Under the pieces are notes generated by a model. That model made no database searches. It was not told where the DNA came from and saw only the letters and a list, made by a program, of their open reading frames with translations. Positions 33,192 to 41,548 of a DNA stretch of 64,000 nucleotides are shown piece after piece. Both the position numbers and the translations under genes were made by a program. Location of the stretch: NCBI RefSeq assembly GCF_010548275.1, contig NZ_JAAGLT010000006.1, positions 186,001 through 250,000 of the forward strand. The letters are read 5' to 3'. The first letter of the stretch is position 1, and each line of letters begins with the position of its first letter. Source of the DNA: Streptomyces sp. SID12488. Lineage in GTDB: Bacteria > Actinomycetota > Actinomycetes > Streptomycetales > Streptomycetaceae.

Positions 33192-34499
33192 TCAGGAGGA
33201 CGGCGAGCTGAACGCCGGCTGGGGCGTCGCCTCGGAGAGGCTGTCGTCGGGCGGCGACTGAGGTGACGCGGGTGCCGAGGACGGTGGCTGGACGGCCGGG
33301 GGCGAGGAGGGGGGCGCGCTCGATGTCGGCGGGCAGGGCGTGGCCGACGGACTGGAGGTGCCAGGCGTGGCCGGTGACACGGGCGAGGCCGGTGGCCCGG
33401 TCGAGGTGCCGGGTGAGAACACGCAGGGCAGCGGTGACTGAGGCGGCGGCAGCAGGCCGGGCGACGCGGATGTCGGCTCCGAGGACGCTGCCGAGGGCGC
33501 CGACGAACTCACCGACGGGGACGGCCGGTCGACCGGCGGATCGGTCTTCTGGTCGTGCCTGCCCGTGTCACCCTGGTGACGGTGGAACCAGTCGCCGCGC
33601 TCGGGGTCGTAGACGACGAAGATGTTGATGACGGTGGTGGCGGGCGCCACGACGACCACGTTCGAAGAGCGGTACGTGGGCCACGCGTCGCCCTTCGGGC
33701 GCGGGGCGCTCTGCTGTCGTACCGGGTCGGTGAGCGGGTTGCCGCAGGCGCAGCGCACGCGCGGCCGGCCGCGGTCGTCGACGAGGACGGCCGTGCCGGT
33801 CTGGAGGACGGCCTGGTAGCTGGTGGCGGCGGCGTCGCGGTAGCCGTGGTTGGTGACGCGGGTGTCCATGCGCAGTTGTACGGGAGTGAGTGAGCGCAGG
33901 TAGGCGGGGACCCCGGCGGGCTGGAGGCCGAGGACCGAGGCGAACGCCCCGTTCTTCGCGGGGGCCGTCCCAAGGACCCGGATCTGCTTCTCCACGTCAC
34001 AGCTGGCGACCTTGCGGGTGCCGCCGTACAGACCGGGCGAGCCGCCGTCCACGCCCCGTACGGCGTTCGAGGTGGCTGTCGCCGAGAGCGTGGCGGTGGG
34101 AGTCGTGACCGGCGGGGCGGAGCTGTCCTTGGCCGTGGACTCGGTGAAGGGGTCGGGGCCCGACTTGTCCGCGGCCTGGAGGAAGACCTCGCCGCTCGCC
34201 TGGTCCGTGGTGCTCTCGGATCGGGTGAGGACGACGATCAGGGCCACGGCGGCCACGACCGAGGTGACCAGCACCGCGATGCGGGGCACCGACCTCCACC
34301 AGGGCCGGTCGCGCCCAGGTTCCGGCCCGGTTCCGGGCCCGGCCCCGACGCCTCCACCACCGCCGCCTCCCCCGCCGTCCCCGCCTCCGCCGTCGGCGGG
34401 CGGCTGGGACGGTGGTCCCGCGGGTGGCTGGGAGGGGCCCGACAAGGGGCCGGAGGGCGGTCCTGTGGGGCGGCCGGAGGACGGCTGTTCGACGCTCAC
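33192..34499 (-). CDS. DUF6777-type membrane-anchored protein
   Basis: A protein of about 435 residues from the GTG at 34499 (a GAAGAAGAG stretch precedes it). A Pro/Gly-rich cytoplasmic head, including a run of glycines near residues 35-55, leads to one membrane helix (RIAVLVTSVVAAVALIVVL). The extracellular domain has GGSPGLYGGTRKVASCDVEK and VPAYLRSLTPVQLRMDTRV, the blocks that I associate with DUF6777, with a CACGNPL metal- or disulfide-like motif. A Ser/Pro-rich tail of over 100 residues, wall-spanning in character, ends the protein. Function unknown. It is divergent from the streptophobe gene. Confidence 0.75.
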   Translation of the reverse strand: MSVEQPSSGRPTGPPSGPLSGPSQPPAGPPSQPPADGGGGDGGGGGGGGGVGAGPGTGPEPGRDRPWWRSVPRIAVLVTSVVAAVALIVVLTRSESTTDQASGEVFLQAADKSGPDPFTESTAKDSSAPPVTTPTATLSATATSNAVRGVDGGSPGLYGGTRKVASCDVEKQIRVLGTAPAKNGAFASVLGLQPAGVPAYLRSLTPVQLRMDTRVTNHGYRDAAATSYQAVLQTGTAVLVDDRGRPRVRCACGNPLTDPVRQQSAPRPKGDAWPTYRSSNVVVVAPATTVINIFVVYDPERGDWFHRHQGDTGRHDQKTDPPVDRPSPSVSSSAPSAASSEPTSASPGLLPPPQSPLPCVFSPGTSTGPPASPVSPATPGTSSPSATPCPPTSSAPPSSPPAVQPPSSAPASPQSPPDDSLSEATPQPAFSSPSS

Positions 34500-34660
34500 G
34501 GGCTCTTCTTCCGACGTGGGCTCCTGCGGCACTCGCACTGATTTGTGCCGCTTTCTTCCACAACGTTCCCATTGTGCGCCCTGGTCCCGGGTCGCCCGCA
34601 AGCGGACGCCTTCGTTCCTCCCGACAGGCGCACCGCCCGAGAGCTGCTTAGCGTGGCAGG

Positions 34661-35950
34661 GTGAGCACGCGAACCCCCGCTCCAGTGCCGATGCTCGCCG
34701 AGGAGCGGACCGTCTCCCGGCACGGCTGGGTACAGGCCCTGGCCGCGGTACTGACCGGACTGGGTGCCATGGTGCTGACCGCCGGGCTGGGGCTGTGGGC
34801 GGCGGGTGCGGGTGATCTGCCGGACGGCGCGTTCCCCCGGGTCGTCGCGGCCACCGTCGTGACTGCTGTCGGCGGCACCGTCGAACTCACGGGCGACGCC
34901 GGAGACCTCGCCGAGACAGCGGGCGGCCTGACCGTGATGCCGCTGTCGGTGACGCTGGTCGGGGCGCTGGTGACCGGTGCGGGTTTCCTGCGCCCGCTGC
35001 GGCACCGGGCCGTCGCCGGGGCTCCCGAGCTGGCCGGCTGGGCCGCGCGCATCGCCGTCCTGTGGGTGCTGGGCCTGGGCGGTCTGACGTTCGCGGCCCG
35101 CCAGACCTTCGCGGTCTCGCTGGGCGACGGAACGCTCGCCGACATCGGTGACGTATTCGGCGCCTCACCAAGGATCGGCTTCACGACCGACGTACCGCAG
35201 ACGCTCCTCGCCGGCCTGCTGTGGCTGGCGGGCGTACTGACGCTGGCCCTGCTGGTCTCGCGCGGGGCCCCGCTGCCGGCGCGTCTGCTGCGCTTCCAGG
35301 AGTCGGTACGTCCGGCCGCGTACGCCATGGTCGTGCTGCTGCTCGCCTTCGTGGCCCTGGGGACCGTGATCGGGCTCGTGGTGGCGGTGACGCGCGGACA
35401 GCCCGCGCAGTCACTCGCGCTGGTCCTGCTGGGCATGCCGAACCTGGTCTGGCTCGCCCTCACCACCGGCTTGGGCGCAACCTGGGAAGGGCGCGTAGAC
35501 GGCCCCTTCGGGCTGCCGATGCCGCACGTCCTCGACGAGGTGCTGCGCACCCCGGACACCGCCACGCTCAACCTGGACACCCTCTCCGGCTTCGACGGGA
35601 GGGTGTGGTGGCTGGTGGCCGTCGACGCGGTGCTGCTGCTGGCCGCCGCGTTCCTGATGGCGGCGCGTTCACCGGCCCGGATGCGGGCCTGGCAGCACGC
35701 CGTGCACATGGCGGTCGCGCTCGCGCTGACAGTCCTGATGATCTGCCTGCTCGGCCGGATCTCCGCCCACTACGGCCTCTCCGTGCTCGGCATCGGCGAC
35801 CTCGGCGGCAACCTCTCCGGCAGCCTGCTCCTACGCCCGCAGCTGTGGGGCGTGCTCGGCCTCGCGCTGCTGTGGGGGCTGGTCACCGGGTTTCTGGGCG
35901 CGCTGCTGGCCCGGCGCGTGCACCGGCGGGGCGAGGTCGAAAACCGTTAG
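34661..35950 (+). CDS. streptophobe-family polytopic membrane protein
   Basis: A 429-residue membrane protein starting at GTG 34661, with about nine to ten hydrophobic segments. The N-terminal helix (HGWVQALAAVLTGLGAMVL), the VGGTVELTGDAGDLAETAGG loop and the GMPNLVWLALTTGLGATW block are typical of the streptophobe family, which is nearly restricted to Streptomyces and relatives and has no known function. Its divergent neighbour is the DUF6777 protein. Cytoplasmic ends are Arg-rich. The start lacks an obvious ribosome site at the usual distance, so translation may be leaderless or start differently. Confidence 0.82.
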   Translation: MSTRTPAPVPMLAEERTVSRHGWVQALAAVLTGLGAMVLTAGLGLWAAGAGDLPDGAFPRVVAATVVTAVGGTVELTGDAGDLAETAGGLTVMPLSVTLVGALVTGAGFLRPLRHRAVAGAPELAGWAARIAVLWVLGLGGLTFAARQTFAVSLGDGTLADIGDVFGASPRIGFTTDVPQTLLAGLLWLAGVLTLALLVSRGAPLPARLLRFQESVRPAAYAMVVLLLAFVALGTVIGLVVAVTRGQPAQSLALVLLGMPNLVWLALTTGLGATWEGRVDGPFGLPMPHVLDEVLRTPDTATLNLDTLSGFDGRVWWLVAVDAVLLLAAAFLMAARSPARMRAWQHAVHMAVALALTVLMICLLGRISAHYGLSVLGIGDLGGNLSGSLLLRPQLWGVLGLALLWGLVTGFLGALLARRVHRRGEVENR

Positions 35951-35983
35951 CAGGGGTTCCGGCGGCCGTGGGAGTGTGGCTCC

Positions 35984-36397
35984 ATGGCGTTGACTGTCGA
36001 AGACCGGCTGGCCGTCACGGAGTTGATCGCGCTGCACGGTCACCTCGTCGACGAAGGACACCTCGACCGCACGGCGGAGGTGTTCACCCCGGACGTGGTG
36101 TACGACCTCTCCGCCTTCGGTCAGGACGTTGTCACCGGCCTCGCCGCACTCACGGACGCGGCGCTGGCCCGCGGCCCGGCGAATCCTGTTTCCCACCACG
36201 TCACGAACGTGGTCGTCACGGAGGAGCACGGCGGCCGGGTCCGCGCCCGTTCCAAAGGGCTGGGCGTCATGGCGGACGGCACCTGCGGCTCGGTGACGTA
36301 CGACGACACCGTGGTGCGGGTCGACGGGGGCTGGCGGATCTCCTACCGGAAGGTGTCCGCGCGGCGCGTGCCGCTGGGCGGGCTGGGACAGGGTTGA
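35984..36397 (+). CDS. SnoaL/NTF2-like protein
   Basis: A 137-residue protein of the SnoaL-like nuclear transport factor 2 fold: LAVTELIALHGHLVDEGHLD, VFTPDVVYDLSAFG and the C-terminal strand YDDTVVRVDGGWRISYRKV followed by SARRVPL. The family includes polyketide cyclases, ketosteroid-isomerase-like and dehydratase-like enzymes and non-enzymatic binders; nothing here separates these. The ATG is 33 bases after the streptophobe stop, so the two may be cotranscribed. It is convergent with the kinase gene. Confidence 0.85.
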   Translation: MALTVEDRLAVTELIALHGHLVDEGHLDRTAEVFTPDVVYDLSAFGQDVVTGLAALTDAALARGPANPVSHHVTNVVVTEEHGGRVRARSKGLGVMADGTCGSVTYDDTVVRVDGGWRISYRKVSARRVPLGGLGQG

Positions 36398-36424
36398 GGC
36401 CTGCCGCATCCGCCCGAAGTCCGG

Positions 36425-37441
36425 TTACCCCGACCGCCGGTGGCCCTGCCGGGTGAACACCGGGCGTGCCCAGGCCGGCGGCCCAGGTGGTCGCTCCTCG
36501 GCGGTCTCGGGCAGTCGGACCACCTGTGTGGGCGCGTGATCCGCGTGCACGGGTCCTGTCGAGGCCGTGCGGAGGGCGGCGACGAAGTCGAGGCAGGAGT
36601 CGTAGCGGTCGTCGGGGCTCTTGGCGAGCGCCTTCGCGAACACAGGGTCGACGGCGGCCGGGAGTTCGGGGCACTGCTCGGTCAGCGGCGGCGGCTGGTC
36701 GTACTGGTGGGCCCACAACAGGGCCATGTCGTCGTCGCGTTGGAAGGGCGGGTGGCCCGCCAGGATCTCGTGGACGACGCACGCGAAGCCGTAGACGTCG
36801 CAGCGGCCGTCGACCGGGCGCCCCGAGATCTGCTCGGGCGACACGTAGTCGAGGGTGCCGACGAACTGGCCGACGGTCGTGAAGCCGGTGAGCGACAGCG
36901 ACTTCTTCGTCAGACCGAAGTCGGTGAGGTAGACGTGCTCGGGATGGTCGGTGTCGGTACCCCGGGCGACCAGGATGTTGCCGGGTTTGACGTCCCGGTG
37001 GACCAGGCCGTGCTCGTGGGCGGCGTCGAGCGCCGAGGCGACCTGGGCGGCGATGCGGAGGGCGGCGGGGAGCGGCAACGGGCCCTTTCGGTCGAGGAGA
37101 TGACGCAGGTCACTGCCTTCGACGTACCTCATGGCGATGTAGAGGATGCCGTCCGTCTCGTCGGCCTCGAAGACCGGGACGATGTGCGGATGGTCGATCG
37201 CGGCGGCCACCCGTGACTCATGGGTGAAGCGCCTACGGAAGGTGTCGTTGCGGGCGAGTTCCGGGGCGAGAAGCTTCAGGGCGACGGTCCGGTCGAGCCG
37301 CAGGTCCCTGGCCCGGTAGACGACTGCCATGCCGCCTCGGCCGATCTCCTCCTCGACGCGGTAGCCGGCGATCTGCCTCCCGAGCAGGTCGGAGGGCCGT
37401 CCCGCGTGCGACCGCGTGTCGTGGTCCGGGTCACGCCCCAT
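36425..37441 (-). CDS. serine/threonine protein kinase (soluble, PASTA-less)
   Basis: A 338-residue Hanks-type kinase: Gly loop GRGGMA (34-39), Lys56, HRD at 148-150 with DVKPGN, DFG at 174-176, activation loop with TGFTTVGQFVGT and SPE at 201-203. There is no membrane helix or sensor domain after the catalytic core (ends about residue 290), only a short tail that contains APTQVV with Thr305. The start overlaps the stop of the SH3-like gene by ATGA, in an operon with an FHA-domain ABC exporter. This echoes the mycobacterial PknF-Rv1747 pair, in which the kinase phosphorylates the exporter. Confidence 0.93.
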   Translation of the reverse strand: MGRDPDHDTRSHAGRPSDLLGRQIAGYRVEEEIGRGGMAVVYRARDLRLDRTVALKLLAPELARNDTFRRRFTHESRVAAAIDHPHIVPVFEADETDGILYIAMRYVEGSDLRHLLDRKGPLPLPAALRIAAQVASALDAAHEHGLVHRDVKPGNILVARGTDTDHPEHVYLTDFGLTKKSLSLTGFTTVGQFVGTLDYVSPEQISGRPVDGRCDVYGFACVVHEILAGHPPFQRDDDMALLWAHQYDQPPPLTEQCPELPAAVDPVFAKALAKSPDDRYDSCLDFVAALRTASTGPVHADHAPTQVVRLPETAEERPPGPPAWARPVFTRQGHRRSG

Positions 37442-38058
37442 CAGCCGCCACCGCTACCCATGCCACCGCCGACGTCTCTGACGACCTGGGTGGGCGCGTG
37501 ACCCAGGTCCGGCACCACCTGGGTCGGCTCCCGCGCGGGGGCGGCGGGTTCCCGGTCTGCGGCGTACGTGCTCAGCCGGGTTCCGTCGGTGTACACCCAG
37601 CGCTCGTGCTCGGCGTCGTAGAGCCACACGGACTCGCCGTCGACGACGATCCCGATCCGCTGTCCGTGCGTACGGCCCCGGAACGACTCCCGGTCGAGCG
37701 CGCCCCCGGTCAGCTCCTCCACGGCGCCGCGGTAGCGGGCCAGCGCCTGTTCGGCGCGGGCCAGCAGGGGGCGTGGGTCGGCGGTGCGGGCGAGCGGGGC
37801 GCCGGCGGCGGGCGGGTCCTGCGGTACGGCGACCAGGAGCCGTCCGTCGACCCAGGCGGACCAGCCGTTCGCGCACCGGACATGCCCCCAGTCGCCGCGC
37901 CGTTCGACCAGTTCGACCGGCAGCAGCGCGTCGAGGGGCACGGTGGGCCGGGACGGGTCGGGCGCCTCCCAGGCGGCCAGGCCGTCCTGCGGGACGACGT
38001 GCGTGGGACGGAATCCGGAGATCTGGTATCCGGAGCTCCGGTATTCGGGGGACGTCAT
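37441..38058 (-). CDS. SH3-like domain protein between kinase and FHA-ABC genes
   Basis: A 205-residue cytoplasmic protein from ATG 38058 (GGTGAG upstream). A compact beta-rich segment, LLPVELVERRGDWGHVRCAN followed by GWSAWVDGRLLVAVP (about residues 45-80), resembles a bacterial SH3 domain; a second part, FRGRTHGQRIGIVVDGESVW and LYDAEHERWVYTDG, is a small beta domain. The protein has PTHVV at the start (Thr19) and PTQVV twice near the end (Thr179, Thr190), the same short motif as in the kinase tail. It is overlapped by the kinase and lies 14 bases after the exporter gene. Probably an adaptor or phosphorylation target; no enzyme motif is seen. Confidence 0.65.
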   Translation of the reverse strand: MTSPEYRSSGYQISGFRPTHVVPQDGLAAWEAPDPSRPTVPLDALLPVELVERRGDWGHVRCANGWSAWVDGRLLVAVPQDPPAAGAPLARTADPRPLLARAEQALARYRGAVEELTGGALDRESFRGRTHGQRIGIVVDGESVWLYDAEHERWVYTDGTRLSTYAADREPAAPAREPTQVVPDLGHAPTQVVRDVGGGMGSGGG

Positions 38059-38072
38059 CTCACCCACCCCCG

Positions 38073-40415
38073 CTACTTCCGCATGACAGCGGGTTCGTGC
38101 CGCCGCAGCAGCCGGAGGACCACGTACCCGAAGACCACCGACAGCACGACCAGCATGCCCGCGTTGAGCAGCCAGACCCCGGCCGAGTGTTCGAACAGCG
38201 GGTCGGCGGTCAGTTCGCCGGGGACGATCCGCGACAGTCCGATCGTGCCCGCCATCGCGCCGAGCGCCCACCGCGAAGGGATCAGCCAGGAGAGCTGCTC
38301 GATGCCGGGGACACCGTCGAGTTTCAGCAGGGCCCCGCAGAACACCACTTGGACGATGGCCAGCAGCACGAGCAGCGGCATCGTCACCTCCTCCTTTCGG
38401 ACGAGCGCCGAGACCAGCAGGCCGAGCATCATCGCCGTGAAGGAGAGCAGCGCGACGGCGACCGTGATCTCCACGAGGGGTGGCATCAACACGCCTTTTC
38501 CGCCAGGTGTGTTGAGGTCGACGCCGAGCAGGGCGACGAGGGTCAGCACGACGGCCTGGGCGACGGTGATCGCGCCGAGGACCACGACCTTCGACATCAG
38601 ATATGCCGATCTGGACAGCCCGACGGCCCGTTCACGCTGGTAGATCACGCGTTCCTTCACCAGTTCGCGCACGGCGTTGGCCGCACCGGTCAGGACGCCG
38701 CCGACGCACAGGATGAGCAGCGCGTTCATCGCCGTCTCCTGGGTGAGCCTGCTGCCGGCCAGCGCCCGGGCCATCGCGCCCATCACGAACGGCAGCGCGA
38801 TCATGATGGCGAGGAAGGTGCGGTCGGCGCTCAACGCGGCCGTGTAGCGACGGACCAGGGTGCTCAGCTGGGCGCCCCAGTTCTGCGGCTTGGGCGGGGG
38901 CGGGGCAGCATCGACCGGGCCCGACCTCGGCAGCCGGGGCTGGGCGGACGAGTTGACGATGTACTGCCCGTGGAACGGTGAGGCGCGGTACTCCCCGGCC
39001 CAGTCCCGTTCCTGGTCGCGTTCGAAGGCCTCGAACGCCTCGGGCCACTGCTCGTACCCGAAGAAGGCGAGGGTGTCCTCGGGCGGCCCGTAGTAGGCGA
39101 CCTTGCCGCCCGGCGCGAGTACGAGCAGCCGGTCGCAGACGTCGAGGCTGAGCACGCTGTGGGTGACGACGATGACGGTCCGGCCGTCGTCGGCGAGGCC
39201 GCGCAGCATGTGCATCACGGAGCGGTCCATCCCCGGATCGAGGCCCGAGGTCGGTTCGTCGAGGAAGAGCAGCGACGGCTTGGTGAGCAGTTCCAGGGCC
39301 ACGCTGACCCGCTTGCGCTGTCCGCCGGAGAGGCTGTGGACGGGCTGGTGGAGGCGCTGTTCCAGGCCGAGTTCGCGCACCACCTCGTCGACGCGGGCCC
39401 GTCGTTCCGCTTTCGCGGTGTCCTGCGGGAAGCGCAGTTCGGCGGCGTAGGTGAGGGCTCCGCGCACGGTCAGCTGGGCGTGCAGGATGTCGTCCTGCGG
39501 GACCAGGCCGATGCGCTGGCGCAGTTCGGCGTAGTCGCGGTAGAGGTCGCGGCCGTCGTACAGCACCGTGCCGTGGTCGGCGGGGCGCAGGCCGGTCAGG
39601 GCGTTGAGGAGGGTGGACTTGCCCGCGCCGCTGGGTCCGACGACCGCGAGCAGGCACTTCTCCCCCACCGGGAAGGACACGCCCTCCAGGAGCGTCTTGC
39701 GGCCGTGGTCGACGGCGACGGTGAGGTCCTGGACGTCGAGGGACACCTCGCCGGTGTCGACGTACTCCTGAAGCTGGTCGCCGACCAGGCAGAAGGCGGA
39801 GTGGCCGACGCCGACGATGTCACCGGGAGTGACGATCGCCCGGGCGACGGGCGCGCCGTTGAGGAACGTGCCGTTGTGGCTGCCGAGGTCGACGATCTCG
39901 TACGTCCCGTCCGGGTGGGCGCGCAGTTCGGCGTGCCGTCGGGAGACGACGAGGTCGTCGACGACCAGGTCGTTGTCGGCGCCGCGGCCGATGCGGACGG
40001 TACGGGCGGACAGTGGCCGAACGGTGGTGGGCTGCCGGAAGGTGCCGGTCAGGGCAGGCATGGAGACCGCCGAGGGGCGTTCCCGGACCGGCGGGGGCGG
40101 GCTGACGAGAACGGCTCGCGGCCCGTCGGCGGGGCTGCCGAAGCAGAGGACGCTGCCAGGTCCGATGTCCCGTTCGTGGATGCGCAAGCCATCGGCATAT
40201 GTGCCGTTGGTGCTGTTCTCGTCCTCGACCGTCCAGTGGTCGGCCTCGGGCCGCAGCACCGCGTGATGCCACGAGACCCGGGCGTCGTCGATGACGATCT
40301 CGCTGAGCGGGTCGCGTCCGACGTGATAGTCGTGGCCCGGACTCATCACCGTGGAACCCGTCTCCGTCTCCAGGACGAGTTCGGGCGCGGTCGGCACGAC
40401 CGAGCGGTCTACCAT
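38073..40415 (-). CDS. FHA-domain ABC transporter, ATPase-permease fusion (Rv1747-like, ABCG type)
   Basis: A 780-residue exporter half-transporter. Two FHA domains open the protein: FHA1 (residues about 29-95; GRDP, S-x-x-H at 48-51, NG at 70-71) and FHA2 (about 139-205; GRGADNDL, SRRHAE, NG at 181-182). The ATPase follows: Walker A GPSGAGKST at 260-268, signature LSGGQRKR and Walker B FLDEPTSGLD. The C-terminal part has six membrane helices of the ABC2 type. FHA domains bind phosphothreonine, so activity is probably set by the kinase in the same operon. Rv1747 of M. tuberculosis, which is 865 residues, has the same order of domains and exports a cell-envelope lipid precursor; the cargo here is unknown. 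Confidence 0.92.
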   Translation of the reverse strand: MVDRSVVPTAPELVLETETGSTVMSPGHDYHVGRDPLSEIVIDDARVSWHHAVLRPEADHWTVEDENSTNGTYADGLRIHERDIGPGSVLCFGSPADGPRAVLVSPPPPVRERPSAVSMPALTGTFRQPTTVRPLSARTVRIGRGADNDLVVDDLVVSRRHAELRAHPDGTYEIVDLGSHNGTFLNGAPVARAIVTPGDIVGVGHSAFCLVGDQLQEYVDTGEVSLDVQDLTVAVDHGRKTLLEGVSFPVGEKCLLAVVGPSGAGKSTLLNALTGLRPADHGTVLYDGRDLYRDYAELRQRIGLVPQDDILHAQLTVRGALTYAAELRFPQDTAKAERRARVDEVVRELGLEQRLHQPVHSLSGGQRKRVSVALELLTKPSLLFLDEPTSGLDPGMDRSVMHMLRGLADDGRTVIVVTHSVLSLDVCDRLLVLAPGGKVAYYGPPEDTLAFFGYEQWPEAFEAFERDQERDWAGEYRASPFHGQYIVNSSAQPRLPRSGPVDAAPPPPKPQNWGAQLSTLVRRYTAALSADRTFLAIMIALPFVMGAMARALAGSRLTQETAMNALLILCVGGVLTGAANAVRELVKERVIYQRERAVGLSRSAYLMSKVVVLGAITVAQAVVLTLVALLGVDLNTPGGKGVLMPPLVEITVAVALLSFTAMMLGLLVSALVRKEEVTMPLLVLLAIVQVVFCGALLKLDGVPGIEQLSWLIPSRWALGAMAGTIGLSRIVPGELTADPLFEHSAGVWLLNAGMLVVLSVVFGYVVLRLLRRHEPAVMRK

Positions 40416-40422
40416 GCCCAGA

Positions 40423-40428
40423 ATTCTA
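40423..40428 (-). promoter_or_regulatory. possible -10 box for leaderless transcription of the FHA-ABC operon
   Basis: Read on the minus strand, TAGAAT lies 7 bases before the A of the start ATG at 40415, and no ribosome site precedes that ATG. This spacing would place the transcript start at the start codon. No convincing -35 element is seen. Confidence 0.35.
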
Positions 40429-40483
40429 GCGATTCGTCCGCATGTACGCCCGGCCAGCCGCGTGACGCCGGAGGTCTCGGCGG

Positions 40484-40894
40484 TCAGGCGACCGGTACGA
40501 CCAGTGCCGGGTTGGTCCGCTGCATCCGCAGCGCGTCCACGGACTCGGCGAGCAGTTCGTACTCGGCGGTCTCGTCGTACGTGGCGATCCGGACAAGCCT
40601 TCCGGCCGCCAACTCGTTGGCGACCAGCTCCTGTTGATACGGGTCCATGGACCAGGTGCGCAGCAGGCCGGGCACATCGGGCACGGTGGCGGGCACCGGG
40701 ATGAGCGAGTTCGGGGGGAAGTACGGTTCGTCGGGCTGCGGATCGAGCCGTTCGGCGATCCAGTTCGCGCGGTCCCGCAACCACCACAGGGCCAGCGCCA
40801 GGGTGGGTGCGCGGTAGGTACCCAGCGGTACGCCGATACGCCGGCCCGCACAGACTCCGTACGCCGTGACATGGCAAAGGAACTCGTCGTGCAC
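40484..40894 (-). CDS. conserved hypothetical protein
   Basis: A 136-residue soluble protein starting at GTG 40894, with GGGGGAAG upstream. It begins MHDEFLCHVTAYGVCAGRRI and includes LGTYRAPTLALALWWLRDRA, a helix with LDPQPDEPYFPPNSLIPVPA, and ends ALRMQRTNPALVVPVA. I do not recognise a domain. It is codon-typical for Streptomyces. It lies 68 bases upstream of the FHA-ABC gene on the same strand and could belong to that operon, although a separate start for the exporter is suggested by a -10-like box between them. Confidence 0.6.
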   Translation of the reverse strand: MHDEFLCHVTAYGVCAGRRIGVPLGTYRAPTLALALWWLRDRANWIAERLDPQPDEPYFPPNSLIPVPATVPDVPGLLRTWSMDPYQQELVANELAAGRLVRIATYDETAEYELLAESVDALRMQRTNPALVVPVA

Positions 40895-41225
40895 GATCTT
40901 CCCCCGATCACCTGCCGGCCGTGCCTCACTTTCCCTGCGACTCGCTCGCTGTACGCGTTGGTGCTGGTCACTCGATGGTCACTCAGTGGTGCAGTGTTCT
41001 ACCACTTGAGTATCTTCACTATTGACACTCTGTCACCATGCCTTTCCAGCCAGTTTCCAGGCATTCTCCTGGCATATTCCTGGCAGGTATGGACCGGAAT
41101 CCGACGGGACGACCTCTCTTCCCGTCGGCAGATCCCCGGATATTCGCGATGATCGCGGGATTCGCGATGAGTTTTCCGCTTCCCAGTGGTCTCTTTAGCG
41201 AAGACCACTGGAAATGGAGGGCCCC
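40895..41225. other. AT-richer intergenic region with hairpin before the DUF1905 gene
   Basis: 331 bases between divergent genes, clearly less GC-rich than the surroundings. At 41183-41192 and 41202-41211, CCAGTGGTCT and its complement face each other over a 9-base loop, directly before the GGAGG of the DUF1905 gene; this could be an operator or a translation-controlling stem. Further up, CCTGGCAT-like units repeat around 41058-41090. No gene is supported in this stretch. Confidence 0.6.
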
Positions 41226-41522
41226 ATGGCCACCAGCGAAAAAGTCGACATGATCGACGCCGAATTCACAGCCGTACTGCGCAAAAGCCCGGAACCCGGG
41301 GGCTGGACCTACCTGGTCTGGCCGGAATCCGCCACGTTCTTCGGTACCCGCGGCCTGGTCAAGGTCGGCGGGACGATGGACGGGCACCCTTTCCGCAGCT
41401 CGTTCATGGCGCTGGGCGACGGCACCCACAAACTTCCCGTGAAGGCCGAGATCCGGAAAGCCATCGGAAAGAATGAAGGTGACACCGTGACAGTACGGCT
41501 GACGGAGCGGCTCCGTTCATAA
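41226..41522 (+). CDS. DUF1905 domain protein
   Basis: A 98-residue protein starting at ATG 41226 with GGAGG six bases upstream; an in-frame upstream ATG overlaps that site and is disfavoured. It has the DUF1905 pattern of a small beta-barrel: [20 protein letters not shown], then [20 protein letters not shown] and [20 protein letters not shown] near the end. Family members often stand alone or are fused to a YdeI-like domain; function is unknown. The unusual hairpin just ahead of the ribosome site suggests control. Confidence 0.88.
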   Translation: MATSEKVDMIDAEFTAVLRKSPEPGGWTYLVWPESATFFGTRGLVKVGGTMDGHPFRSSFMALGDGTHKLPVKAEIRKAIGKNEGDTVTVRLTERLRS

Positions 41523-41548
41523 CGGGACGAGGAAAGATCGGAAAGAGA

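Noticed and set aside
34320..34400. Gly-codon run (GGC/GGT repeats) that looks like a simple repeat
   Set aside because: It encodes the low-complexity glycine stretch of the DUF6777 protein in frame and needs no separate explanation.
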